From Clavelina lepadiformis (lineage: Eukaryota; Chordata; Ascidiacea; Aplousobranchia; Clavelinidae): a stretch of 64,000 bases of DNA. The position numbers and the translations under genes were made by a program. A model generated the notes under the pieces. The model saw only the letters and a program-made list of their open reading frames with translations, had not been told where the DNA came from and did not search any database. The stretch's first letter is position 1. Every line of letters begins with the position of its first letter. Below, piece after piece: positions 1 to 13,150 of the stretch. The stretch is taken from assembly GCF_947623445.1 (NCBI RefSeq), contig NC_135246.1, forward strand, positions 18,149,856 through 18,213,855. Reading direction: 5' to 3'.

Positions 1-473
1 TTTCACGATTCCTGAATGGGGCATGGAATCCAGTGACGTCATGTATTCTTCTCCGTTTTGGCCAAGTTTTTGACCAATCCGAATTCTTCCCGCCGTAATT
101 GTGGCCAAGCTCATTCCATCCCCAATAAGCATGATGACGTTTTTCGCTTTTCCAGTTTTCAGATTTTCAAAGGTATTTGTGGCCTCTTCTAACTCGGAAA
201 GACTCAGCTCTTCCCAAAAGTTCGTTGTAAATTCAGCAGGATCAATCGCTAAAACACCAATAAAATATGGCAAAGATTATGAAACTGGTGAACAAATTAA
301 AAATATATACACTGTATTTAGTCCAAAACCTAGTTCTAATATTAGAGCATTGTAATTACAGCAGTTAAAGCCGGTTAAACATATATAAATAAGCCTTGTA
401 TATAACTTCTCTCACCACATTGGACTGATTTGACCAGTGCGACCACCATCAACGTATAACACGCACCCTTCAT
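1..473 (-). CDS. Alkaline phosphatase gene 1 (ALP1), 5' exons only
   Basis: Two exons, read on the minus strand. Exon 1 (473..416, 58 nt) starts at an ATG and codes a hydrophobic signal peptide of about 19 residues ending in VQC. Exon 2 (248..1, continuing off the window) follows a TTTTAG acceptor and encodes the alkaline phosphatase N-terminus: [17 protein letters not shown] (the Asp of GDG is a metal ligand in the family), then TAGRIRIGQKLGQNGEEY and the SLDSMPHSG strand. Exon size and phase match ALP2 and ALP3, which lie behind it in the same orientation. The family hydrolyses phosphomonoesters outside the cell with two Zn and one Mg ion. The remaining ten exons should lie beyond position 1. 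Nothing visible is broken. Confidence 0.9.
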
Positions 474-683
474 TCTTCACTCAATCAAGTTTCAAAAAAC
501 GTTTTGGTTTTTAATCTCGCACCTTTCTTTGAAAAACTTACAAAATTCCAAATAATTTGTGCTTAGTTTAACTTGTTTTTACTTTACTAACGTCACAATA
601 TAATCTGAAAATAGTTTTAAAATTTAACACGAAGAATTCTACAAAAAGAACTCAGTAAAGGCTCCAGAAACGCATCAGCTAGA

Positions 684-858
684 CTGACAGGCCTATAGGC
701 AGGTCTTAGCTGTGTTGTCTTTATCTGTTGGATGATTTTCTTTTCCGGCTGAGTCACTTCCTAAGTTTCATGTCAGATCGACATCCTCGTATTAAGATTC
801 TCAACGATGAGACTCTTCAAACTGAACACTTTTATATAGAGATCTGTCATTGTTAGTG
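684..858 (-). promoter_or_regulatory. Candidate ALP1 promoter block, shared with ALP2
   Basis: This block upstream of ALP1 is almost identical to 7947-8120 upstream of ALP2. Read on the minus strand it has a TATA-like TCTATATAAAAG (about 840-829), then an AP-1-like TGACTCA and a GATA-like AGATAAAG. Nearby non-coding sequence is much less alike, so the block looks retained. Promoter function is inferred. Confidence 0.5.
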
Positions 859-859
859 T

Positions 860-3348
860 GCTTATAAAAACAATTACACGCGTTTAACGAAAAACATTAT
901 CTATAGAACGTCATATAAGGTGTTGGAAAGTCCATAAAAACGTTTGCGAATTGTGAACAGTTTTGCAAATCTTGACGCAATGGGTCCGGCAATATCCCTT
1001 CCATCTTATAGAAAAATACAATTAGTTAGGCCTGTAGTTGTTTCTGCGTAAACCATTTCGAACAGGAAACGGTTATTAATTAATTATTAAACAACTAAAT
1101 ACGTTTGTATACGTGATAGGTCGATGCTTAAAGAGGAACTAAAGTCATTTTCAACCTATATTCTAAAACATGATAAAAATATGCTGGTTCCGAAAATATA
1201 AACAAAATTTCTCTTATCCTTTTTTCATTAACGAGTTATTGGCAAAATCGTTTTCAAAAAAATGTGCGGGGTAACGAATGTGACGTCACCAGGATTTTTG
1301 GTGTTCGAGCATGGTGCGAATATCAGATCAATGGAAAGTTGCTGTTGCAAGACTCGTTTCGGCGAATTTAGTTGCCGTGATAGACAGTTTTATTTTAATA
1401 TTTTTTTCAGGTATGGATGGTTGACCAATTGCAAGAGGCATTTCAATTAAAAAAATGCTATCTGTAACTGCATTGTGTTTTGCCAATAACTTGTTAACGA
1501 AAAAAATTAGAGATATTTTGCCCCTTAAAGAGAGGTGATGAATAAATTGTTAAAAACTAACAAAGCTCATAATCACTTCACGAGGATTATGAAAATTAAG
1601 AAGACAATTACGCATCAGCCTCGTGAAGCGATTTCTTAGTGATTTTACACTCTCTTACGTATGAATTTAATTACAGAATATTGGTTGTGGCGTATAACAT
1701 ACGCAAATTAGGTTACGTATTTGTCACATACTTCCGTAGTATTCTAGTAACTCCTTACTAAACTTCCGTTTAAACAAACACTTAAATCACACTAAATACG
1801 TAATACAACTGTAATATCCGATCGTAAGACCAGTCCTAATCGTAAAACGCGTAAAATGTCTTAAGTATGTAAAGCAAGTGCCTCCAATAACGATAAAGCC
1901 GCATGCTAATTTAACCAATTAGTCTAGCTTGATTAGGTATTAGTGTCATATATGCTTGTGTCAAAAGCATGTGAAGTGAATACTGCAGCTGTTAACGTCA
2001 TTAAAACGTTTCGAGTCACTTAGCAATCTCGGTAAACCAATCATACGTCATGCTACAGAAGAAGCATGCAAGCAATCAAGACAAGTCTTCTTACTTGACG
2101 AAATTCCATCAATGTTGCCTGACGTTGTGTAACCATATACGTGATGCGACAACGTGGAAAAACGCATTTCCGTCCGTCTTTTACGAGGTTGACGTTTTGC
2201 CTAACATGTGCTTTTGATTCAATTGAAGCCGCAATCACGAATTGGGGATCTACTTTTCCTATGTCCAAGTTAACGACAATTAAAGGTGCATATCCACCGC
2301 TGTTGCTACAAATGGTTCTGTATCGACGTTACAATCTTACAGTAATGCTTCCAGTGTCAACAAATATTTTGCGTTTGTGTTTAGAGGTGGCCACGTTGAC
2401 ATTTGCTATTGTGAGTATATACAGCATTATGCTGTAGTTAACCTTTCAAACCTTTGTTGCTTTTCTACTGAGCATTGATTGTTGGTGAACATGCTTTCGT
2501 TTTATTGAGATGTAATAAGAATATATAATATATTATACTTTTTTTCTGCTCGCAGTCAATGACGTAGCATAAACGAATTTGAAGTGATATGCAGCAGAAA
2601 CAACACCTACGTTTCGTGTAATTCTCGCAAAAGTGAAGTGGCGAGATTTTTGAGGTCAAATTTAAACTGATGCTGCAAGACTCTGTACTATAAACTTCCA
2701 ATGAAAACTATATAAAATGTGAAATAGGAGTTTTATATATCAGCGCGGGCTTAATATTTTAGACTGGTTCACTTTTAAAACCGATAATAGACATCTTGGT
2801 AATGTTGTTGTTTGTCCAGAACTCCTGTAAAGGTCTCGGCACGTAATACGATGCATGGACACAATGATGTTTTACATATGAGGCTGCAAGTTCATAAAGT
2901 ATTTACAGGTCATGGCATATCATTCTTGTATTAAAAAAGCACAGATAACAGGAACGTTACAACAACGTATTTTGTTTGCAGTATCATATCAAATGCAAAA
3001 TGACCAAAAACTCATAGCTCGGGTCTTTACGTTTGCAAGAATAAAACGCACTTACCGTAAGTTCAGCGTCACTGTAATCGGCTGCGGTAACAGGCTTTTA
3101 AGCGAACGGAAAACACACTGCACAGACATCCATACACATGCACGCATCAGCACAAATCTTAAAGTTATGTGTGAGGTTTTGAACAAGATTTTGGTAAAAA
3201 AACAAACACTACATTTAAACATTTCAAATCATGTAAATGCATGTAAATGTAAATGGGATAAGTTAGTCGGGAAATTGTAAATTTGTGTTTGAAAATTTTA
3301 CATTTTAAATATTAAAAAACAAATTGTTTAACTGTCATTACAAATAAA
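860..3348. other. Intergenic region between ALP1 and ALP2
   Basis: AT-rich sequence between the ALP1 promoter block and the 3' end of ALP2. The open frames here are short, lack family signatures and have no convincing splice partners. I see no gene or RNA gene. Confidence 0.5.
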
Positions 3349-3354
3349 TTTATT
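3349..3354 (-). terminator. Poly(A) signal of ALP2
   Basis: AATAAA on the minus strand, about 195 bp past the ALP2 stop codon. Confidence 0.5.
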
Positions 3355-3548
3355 ATGTATGTAATATATTAACATGTAACATAATTTACTATACACATTT
3401 GTGATAACAAATACGCACACAGTAACACCAATCTATTCCTAATAAGGGCCAGCAGTATAAGATAAATACGATAGCTTTATAGAGAAAAGCGACAAAAGTT
3501 CAGAGACGTTTTTCAGAAGTTTACTGATTTAACAAAATATATTGCTAA

Positions 3549-6500
3549 TTATATATCGTCTTCGGGGGTTCCCCCATACGATTCATCGAAGAGACGCGGA
3601 TCCTTCGCTTTTTGGGGCAACGTTTGTTCGATCAAGTTGCCGATGACGTAGCCGCTACCTTTGACACAATGCGGCTGATTTTGATTTGCTGGACCTATCG
3701 TAAAAACATGGATGAAAATTAAAACCACGCGAACGGTTCGATTTAGTTTAAACTTATGTTGGACGTATTATAGAAAAAAGACGTATTTTAGAAATAACGT
3801 TATGAAGCTTAAGGAGTCTAAATCTTACCCAGGCAAGCGGCGTACTGTACAACCCGTGCGATATGGGTCTGCTCGTGGACCCCGGTTAAAAGGTGGGACA
3901 TGGGGCCGGACCCATAAACGATGACGTCTTCAGCGCTGTGGGTTTCGGTACCGAGTGGGACGACGCTCTGCTGTTGGTAATATTTGCTGGCTGTTGGAAA
4001 AAATGTACGGTTTTTGTGTTATATTTTAGAAGTTTAATATGTTTGATTTTGAAATGAAAAGAGAAATGGAAAGGAAAAGTGTGAAATTCCAGAATAATTG
4101 ACTTAAGATCAACTTTGTTAAAGGTCTCCAATTTTGTTTTGTAAGTTATACGTTTTGTAACAAAAGTATAATATATTCAAATTGAAATTGTTTAGCACAA
4201 TGCCTAAAATCTGAATAAAGTTTCGCATTATATCACAATATACTTTGTAGGAGGCATGCTTCATTAAGATTAATTACTGGTATGCCAACGTTGAACGCTT
4301 TGTCTTGGAGCGCTTTTCTTATGAGGTTTAGCGGCGTGGCCTGGCCCGTTGCCATAGACAATGGTCGTGTAATACTTGCCATCTACTGCCTTGCGTGGAT
4401 TACCATGAGATGACGCCAAACCTATAAAAATAAGTAATTTAGACATATTTTTATAACTAGACATTGATCAAAAACGAAACCAAGTCCTAAGCTTTCTTGT
4501 GTGTACTGCAGTCTTATGTTTCGTATATAATATACAAGTCTCATACAGCGTAAAAATGTGCAAACAAAACTATATGAAAATAATTCGTTACAAAACTGAA
4601 GTTTTGGAAAACTTTGTTCATTTTCCATAAGTCTTACCAAACACGTCATTTCCTCTAACGCCTCCTGCTCCGATCATGAACATGTGACCGTGATCAGCGG
4701 TGGTGATGATGAGTGTGTCCTCCGCATCAGTGAGTGACCGAGCAACCTGGAGTAGAAGGAAGATGGAAATTTTTGTGGGGACTAAATGATTTTTCCGACT
4801 TTTTTTCTCTAAAATGGTATTTTAATAGTTATTAAGTCCATGCTCCAGTGACCTTCAGGCATTAACATACAAGCAACTGTTTGAAACAAGAGTCGTAAGA
4901 ACATTTGTGAATCCAATACCATTAAGATATCACTCCTTAAGGATTATTTTGGAATGTATTTGTGAGTAGATTCAAAACGTGTTTTAAGCTGAAGACGTTT
5001 CGCTATAGCCTCTACAATCCCACTTACGTTTAGAGCTTTCTCCAGCTCATGGAACTCTTCCAGTGCGAGGTTTGCTCTTCCCTGGTGATGACCTTTATCC
5101 AGCAACCCGCTCTCAACCAGGAGGAAGAACCCTTTGTCGTTTTTACTCAGGATTTTTATCGCCTGAAAAGCAGAACTTTTAAAAATTGATCACTGTTTCG
5201 CAAATAACTCATACCAATTGTTATAATATCTACGCATATTCTTATATAAAAAAATTTTCAATTTCAAATGACTCTGTGTTCACAGTTGCCATTAAATTGT
5301 CATAAAAAAGCAGCTTCTTATATATTATAATTCTTATTTGAATTTGTAAAAACGTCATAATTTTTATCATTACAATCGTCTAAATTGAGACCTTTTCAGT
5401 CATCTCGGCCAAGGATGGTTCCCCGCCCTTATCATTCTTTCTGTTCAGTGAATATTGCATCTCGTATGGACTGAAGAGCCCCATCAAGTGGTCTGTGGTT
5501 TGGGGGTCGACCGCATCAAACTGGGCTTTGTTCCAAACGTAACTGCAAAGACATTTTATGAATTTAATAAACTGAGAATGAAAAAATGAGCTTTGTTTTA
5601 AACATAACTTTATGATAAAGTACAAGAGGAAGTTTCTGATGTTGCTACGACAGAAGCTGTCAATTACAATCATCCTTTGAAAACGAAAGTATATTGAAAT
5701 GTACGTCGAGGTATTCCATTATTAAGATATTTATCAAACTACAAAACGATTGACAAATTCTAAATTAAATAACTTCAATATGTAGAAGATTTGCTTAAGA
5801 CCTTTCACGTTTGCGTCACTTTTCTAAACCAACTCGTAGGTGTTTATACAGACAACACTGTGTGTACAGTGTGACATTAAAACACAATTTGAATATAATC
5901 TATGAAATAACGACTAAGCGCTTTAAAACCTACCTGGCCGACTTATTGGCCAAATCATCTTGCCATTCCTGGATTAGGTCTCTACCATCGACTCGAACGC
6001 CCATAGACTTAAACTCTTCGTCGGCGACACCTACCGGACGCATGTGAGACCTCCCACCTCCGAGTATGACCTTCAAGAATTTAAACATTTCAATGTCAAA
6101 TTTATTTTGCTTTCGAATTGAAGATGTTGATTGTCAAGATGAATAATTCCAGATTGGGTAAATAAAACCATTAGTATCTTTTTAATCAAGTCAAAGCATA
6201 AGTTGAAATATTTATTTTTTTAAATCTTCAATGTTTTGTTGCCCACATTTTTGTGGACACTGCATGATGAATATATATGTAATAAATATTATATATATAT
6301 AATATGTTGTACAGGTATTAGAAGTATTAGAAGTTGTAGAAGTATTAACACAAAAGTTTCCCAATAAGGTGAATATATTTAACAAAGGCAATCGCAGAAA
6401 AAATTCTAACCTGGATGTCTCGTCTTTTCTTAAAAAGTTGCATAGCTATGTCGTCACAATGACGTTCTCCCGGAGTTTTCTTATCGTCTGAATACAGAGT

Positions 6501-7718
6501 TCTAAACATTCGGGACAAAACACGCATTGTGAAGATGAATATTAAGCAAGGTCCCGATAGCCTATACATCAAACTTACCGTCTGTGTATATGGGCGTAAG
6601 TAGAAGCTGGCGTGGCGTGTTGAACTCTTGTGGTGGTGACCACGCCAGCAGACTTGCCTGAGAATCAAAAAAATAACATATGATTTAAAAAAGCGTAAAA
6701 ACACAAACACAACCTACTAAAGTCTCACATCTTTTTACCTCATTGACCAATACTATAATTAAATACTTTTATTACCAATGCTATTATTTCATTTATACGA
6801 AATCAAAAAATCGCAACTCACCTGCTGCGATAGCGAACTCCATGGACGTTGTCACCTTGTTTGCCTCCACACGAGAACAAGACGTTCCTCCACCGTTGAC
6901 TCCCAACTTCCTGAACCGGGTTTTGATTCCAGTGAGAAGAGCGGTTCCGGTAGAGGCGCTGTCGGGAGTTTGGTAATCGACTACAGAAGCAGAAGGAGGA
7001 GTTGGATTTACAGTTGTCTTGATTTATTCTGATTAATTTTCTTAATCTACTGTGTCGCAAAAAATTCTTAGAATTCCTATATCTTTTTTGTTTCCCTATC
7101 GTCCTTATAGCCTTGTTATTGCCTGACAAACTGTACTAAAACTTCAGCAGCAAACTGTTAACATTACATATTCAACCAACAGGCAACAAAAATAGACAAT
7201 TTTTTAAACATTGGTAAATCATCTACTCACGGCTATATGTTTTCACAAGTCCTGAATGGGGCATTGAATCCAATGACGTCATGTATTCTTCTCCGTTTTG
7301 GCCAAGTTTCTGACCAATCCGAATTCTTCCCGCCGTACTTGTGCCCAAGCTCATTCCATCCCCGATAAGCATGATGACGTTTTTCGCTTTTCCGGTTTTC
7401 AGATTGTTAAAATTTTTTTTGGCATTTTCCAACTCGAGACGACTCAAATCTTCCCAAAAGTCCTTTGTAAATTCGGCAGGATTTATCGCTGAAATAACAA
7501 GAGTAATTAAGCTTTAAAGGTTCTGAATAAAAAGCTGAACTGAGGTAAAATTAATTTACAAATAAGCAGGAAACTTTTTTGTGACCATCATAGACCATCA
7601 CTTACTACGTCAGTTAAACCCATTTAATCGTAATATCAAGTCGTACAAAGCTTCACTCACCACATTGAACTGATTCGATCAGTGCGACCGCCATCAACGT
7701 AAAACAAGCGCCTTTCAT
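3549..7718 (-). CDS. Alkaline phosphatase gene 2 (ALP2), complete, 12 exons
   Basis: Exons: 7718..7661, 7488..7231, 6980..6822, 6657..6579, 6501..6411, 6070..5934, 5542..5392, 5162..5028, 4746..4638, 4421..4278, 3990..3829, 3694..3549. They join in frame to about 542 residues, the family's normal size. A signal peptide (about 1-19) is followed by the metal-site Asp in IGDGMS (about 63), the nucleophilic Ser in TPDSAST (about 113), the HATP Mg-site segment (exon 4), LVESGLLDKGHHQG (Glu/Asp/His ligands, about 328-337), TADHGH (about 373-377) and THSAEDV (His ligand, about 458). The C-terminus (GGTPEDDI) is acidic and lacks the hydrophobic tail needed for GPI attachment, so the enzyme is probably secreted. 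Exon 6 closely matches ALP3, and exons 7 and 11 closely match ALP4/ALP5. Confidence 0.93.
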
Positions 7719-7946
7719 TTTTCATTTAATCAAGTTTCAAGAAACTTTGAAGTCTATTAAACTAGTTAATTACTTTAATTTAATATGATGTAATCAAAAG
7801 CAATTAAAACAACATTTAAACAATTTTAAATAAGAACAAGTTCTCCACAGCGACCTCGGCAAAACTCCAGTCATGAATGAATTGAACAGCCAGACCTATA
7901 AGCAGATATTCACTTTGTTACCTTTATCCGAACTGGCTAAACTGAT

Positions 7947-8120
7947 TAAACTGACAGGTCTATAGGCAGGTCTTTGCTGTGTTGTCTTTATCTGTTGGAT
8001 GATTTTCTTTTCCGGCTGAGTCACTTCCTAAGTTTCATGTCAGATCGACATCCTCGTATTAAGATTCTCAACGACGAGACTCTTCAAACTGAACACTTTT
8101 ATATAGAAAGCTGCTTGTCT
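7947..8120 (-). promoter_or_regulatory. Candidate ALP2 promoter block
   Basis: Near-identical partner of 684-858. Read on the minus strand: TATA-like TCTATATAAAAG at about 8106-8095, then the TGACTCA and AGATAAAG motifs. The ALP2 ATG lies about 380 bp downstream, which implies a long 5' leader. Function is inferred from conservation between the two gene copies. Confidence 0.5.
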
Positions 8121-11100
8121 ATAAGTAGACCTTATAAAAACAATTGCTGGTATATGGTAATTATTATATTACCGTGGAAAATCTTAAAAATAGTTCACTG
8201 TTGCAATCTGTGAGACGTGTGCAATGTTTGATAAACTTAGTGGGCGATATCTATCATTTGTGGCCTATTTCATTGTAAACCCGTGTTTTGTGGTCGATAT
8301 AGCTTCTCGTAATTAACTTTGTTGTTTTTCGTAGCAACATTTTGGACATCGGAAAAATTATTAATTATTATATGATTTGATTTCCGAACAGATAATAACT
8401 CGAATTCAGTAGAACAGTGAATAAAACTCCCAGAATTGTATTCCTCACTAGAAATCTTTCCTTCGTAAACGGGCTTGTTTTATTTTGCCGCGTACGGTTG
8501 CATTTTATACAGAGTATTATGAAAAAATAATAAATATATATGAAATTTGTCTTTTTGAAATAACAGGGTTTGTTTTTTTGCTCACCACGTTTCAAAAAAT
8601 TAACCTCTGCTTAGGCGTCATTTTTAAAAAACGCAACAGTCTTTAGGAATAATTTTTTTTTGTAAAATCACAAAGCTTTTTGATTGTACAGCGAAATACT
8701 ATATTAGACAAGTAAATGTTCCAAACAATGACAGCCATGGTCCAATTTACCATCAAAATATCGGTCCAAATGACATTTATTGCAATGAAACTAAATGCAT
8801 GAGATCACTGGCGTATTTAGGGACGATGGCCATTGGACCAGGGTCGTGGCCAAGCCAAGTTTTTCGAATAATAGGCATTTTTTCGTCTTCATTGTTTTTC
8901 GTTGATCGTATTTTCTTGTGTGCAAATACTTATCTGCTAAAACCTACTCATGAAAACTTAAAACCACAAACTTTTTCCACATTTTTGACTTTTTTTTATA
9001 GGGGAAACTTTAAAAGCAGCTTTTAAAAACTTTTTTCCCCACCCTCGAAGCAATTCTATAAATATCTCACTGCAGGTGACCGGAGAATCATGCAGCTGAT
9101 TAATACTTCCTCAAACTTGAAAATAAATAAGGTGCAGAAGGATAAAATTTGGTTGTCCAGCGCATGCCGTTATGCGTAACTACACGTGCGTAAACGTGCT
9201 GGGAGGAGGCCTTTGCGTTTCTTCAATTACGCTAAAGTCTTACGTCATTCACGCTAGAGTTGAACGGAAATTGCCTCAGAATGACTTGTTTGAAAGTTCA
9301 CCTACGAAATCGAAAGCTTGAAACATTCACTGCGTACATTGAAGTCCACCATGCGCAGATAATGACTGCGCACGAACAACCCGGGGTCAAAAACAGTTGA
9401 AAGTTCTTGTCACTTCTCGCCCAAACCACTGTAAAGCAGCATCAACCAGACCAAATAGTAAATCATAATTCAAAGTCTTTGTTTTTAAATCGAGTTTTGC
9501 TTGTCATCTTACTACGACAGTTCAATTTTTTATTCCAGGTCAGGTTTTCACTTTTTATTGAGAAGTTAATAACTCCCATTTTCGGCGAAATGTTGAAGAA
9601 CCTGTCGTTTGGAAAATTGCTAAATACTTGCTGGAAGAAGCATTTGTTTTCTAGAATGAAATCTTAATAACTCCAGTTTATTTCGCAGTAAATTGGAATA
9701 TTAGCAATGCTGTTTTATGACCACTCCACAAAATGTTCTTGGCCGCTCCATAACGCGACTTTATGGCGCCTTCAATTACCCTGCAATCCTACACCAGCAA
9801 TTTGACTATTGTAGTTTCTTGTGTTAATAAAACCTATATTTTAATATTTGCTTGCACCAGATTTTCAAAGATTTCTTTCTTGTCCAATGTGTAGCCGGCA
9901 GTAGCACTGGTAATAATCACCCGTGCTATTTAGATGGGTGTTGAAAAGAATTAAAGTAAATCTTGAGCAACCAATAATCCGCCGCAAATAATGGATTTAA
10001 ACTGGAATAAGTTCTGGTTTGTTCCCAACGGTTATGACGTTCATTGTACGAGTCTTCTATGATATTTGCTCAGTACACGTTCGCCTAACCTTGAGAATAT
10101 TTGTAATTGCGCATCATCTTCAGATTCCACAACGTTTACCGCGAATGAGTTTAAAAAAATTGAGTTACGAAAGCATTTGCTGGTAATCAGTCAAACACTT
10201 CAACTTTATCTGCAAGTATGGTTTGGATAATCCAGGTCAGGGTTTGGTAAGGTTGAACTAAATTTAATTGCCCAAGTGTTTGCAATAAGTAATTAAATCA
10301 AGTCCTTTTAATTGACACCACAAAAAAGGTATAAGTTTTTTAATAACTAAAACGCAGATATTTTTCGAACAACATTTGTTCTTTAACAAAACGAAAATGA
10401 ATTGAAAGCGTGAATTGGAACGTTCATATATGTATGTTATAGGTAAACTTTGTTATGTATTCAAACATGTGTGTAAATATAAGAGGTAAAATTTATGCGC
10501 ACACACAGTAGTTTATGCAATTTACTAAATATATAAAATAAGTGTAGATACATAATTTGTACAAATACTCGCGCCGTGATACAAAGCTTCTTATTTAGTC
10601 CACACAAAAGCATCATGGTGGCAATTTAGTTCCATATCATCTGGTATAGTAGTAATGAAATCTTAAGTAAGTTGGCCCAAAGAAAAACACAGCGATTAAA
10701 AGAAAGTAATTTCTTTGGCTGGAATTGAATATTTTATCGAAATCATCTTTTATCAAATCATGGAATATATTCGTCGCAGCAGTAGCTTGGAGACATCATA
10801 CACGCTTTCAGTGTACGATACAAATAGTGTTTATTTAACCCGTTAATAATATGTTAAATTACTGTTTTCACAAAAAGTAACCAGAGTAATCGCAACGCTA
10901 TGGTCAACAGGTTAACTGGGGAATTTCCGAAATTAACACTGCGATTTGTTGTCTCCGTGAATTTTGAAATTTGACTTTACCGCTGCACGCACAGTAGGAT
11001 CCGCAAAATTTGCAAAAAGTTTTTCATACGAATGTACAGAATTTACTGCGCAAGAAATTCTCTTGTTAACCCTATCCTAACCAGGCTCGCGAGTTTACTA

Positions 11101-13150
11101 AAAAACTAGGTGTGGCCGACCCCGCACACACATTTTCAATCGTTAATTACTAGAAAACTATACGTCGTAAACTGATCGGATTTTGACAGGTTAGTAGAAA
11201 AATCATCTGGCTTCCTGTATACATCATAATTGTAAAACTAAAGAAAGTGAATTTAGTGTAAATTAAGTATTTCTAAAAGTCACACATTTCTAGAAATTCT
11301 TCTTGTTACGCCGCGCCCCCGCTGTGCAGAAAACCAGCTGACCGCGAGAAGAGAACGAAAGAGAATAGTTAGTCGAGTTATTGGTGCGTAAATGAGTAAT
11401 ACGCTTCAATGCGGAGAGCAGAGCAAAGCAGAGGAAAATTATGAAAATATCGCAATATCTTAAAAATTACAAAATCCAACTTTATCAAACAAACATGGAC
11501 AGATAGCTGAACATTTTTTAGGAAAAGTCACCAAATTTCAAGTTTCTACAGCAAACAATGCAACTGTACGTCACGTTTTGCTATGACAGTGTGCGGGAGA
11601 AGCCAAGCCTAGTTAGAATAGGGTTAAATAAAAACAACAGCAATTGAGAACGACAACTAAAAATTTAATCACTATTTAAAATCACTACCAAAAATCAGGT
11701 CCTTTAAAAATCAAGCAGTGTACTCCTAAGTGCCTGCACCGTAATCAGCATCTCACTTCAACCGACGGAGACGTTACAGGGTTGAGTTCAGTAATTTAAC
11801 GGAGTCTTGTATCACCGGGGCCGGCAAATTTTGAAACGTTCGCCCTTGATTTGTACTGACTATGCCGCAGATCTTATCATGAGGTTGTGGGCTGTCTGCT
11901 GCAAACGCAAGTAACCGTCACAATTTTGACGATCAAAACGGTCAGTATATCTACTTGTAAATATGTACAACGTTTGGTGATATTTATAGAGCAGATTTCT
12001 ATTGAAATCGCACTTTTCATGACGTCACGCTGTAACGAGTACAAGAAAATTTGAATAAATTGAACGTAACAATGATGTTTTTTTATAGAAATAAAAGCAT
12101 CATCTGTCCAGTTGATAGCCAAGTAATGCTGAAGTTTTGATTCGTGCACTTTGTCCTATATCTGTATGAGATCTTTTGACAAAAGATTTATATTTGTTTT
12201 ATATTACAAGATTTTAGGTCCAATGATCTCTTCCCTTACGTAAATTAGATATTTTCCAAATTGTAATTAAATTCCACAGCAATTCTCTGTACACTTAAAT
12301 ATTTTGGATCATAACCGCAACTTTTGTTAAACAACAGCTGGTTGTTACTTTTTGATAGTCATGACAGTATTATTCGCCAAATATCCATTATTTTCTCCGT
12401 CGCAATCCTGCCCAAACATGCTGAGCCACTAACAACGTGACCCGCAAATGTCACTGAAATGTCAACAAAATCAAAGGAAACCTAATACATCGACCAATTT
12501 TTTTGCCTTTGCCAACTTCTGTCGTGCAATTTTATTGCATAGCAGCAAATATATCACATAAACAAGTTGAAAACGTGAGTGATTGATTCCTGATACATGC
12601 GGTCACGATATAGCTATAGCCGGTATGTATTGTAATTCCACTTTTAATTATCTTAAGCAGATTCATAAAAAGTTGTTTAGTAGCTTGCAAAAACAAAGCG
12701 TATAGGCAAACATTTGAAGCTTGTAAATAACAAACAATAACTCACACATGAATGACGCCACACAGGTGGTTAAACTTCTAGGCGGTGGCGCCAACTAGCG
12801 CCACATAGTAAAGCTGGACAAAACTACAGATGCTGTTTATAATACGGTCCGCAACAGGACTGGTCCAAACACAGAAATAAAAACGTACTGCCTTGGGAAA
12901 CTTTTTAAATGAGATAAGACATCAAGATACCATTCAGTTAAAGTGCGAATTTTTGTGACAGATAGAAGCCGAATGCTGTGAACAAAAAATCCTCAACTGT
13001 GAAAAAACGTTTGAAAGTAAATCGCCACTCATTGCATTTGTTTACACAACTTTAAACTACAAGAGGTTCCACGCACATGAAACGTAAATTGAAAGAAATG
13101 ATAAGGCAGTGGACGTCTTTGAAATTTTGAAATCGTTTTCTTTGATGCTT
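8121..13150. other. Intergenic region between ALP2 and ALP3
   Basis: Five kilobases without a gene I can support. It holds one copy of a dispersed repeat (about 9555-9960) and a short perfect inverted repeat at 12785-12804. The rest is AT-rich unique-looking sequence with short frames lacking domain signatures. Confidence 0.5.
9555..9960 (+). repeat. Dispersed repeat, copy 1 (about 400 bp)
   Basis: Aligns by eye, with scattered mismatches and small indels, to the reverse complement of about 36860-37255. Shared blocks include TTTCGCAGTAA, GGCGCCTT near a GGCCGCTCC, AATATTTGCTTGCACCAGATT and ATTTAGATGGG. It has no coding capacity. Class unknown; possibly a non-autonomous transposon. Edges are approximate. 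Confidence 0.65.

Noticed and set aside
2053..3280. Frames at 2.05-3.28 kb upstream of ALP1
   Set aside because: Antiparallel shadows of each other or without recognisable motifs; no gene claimed.
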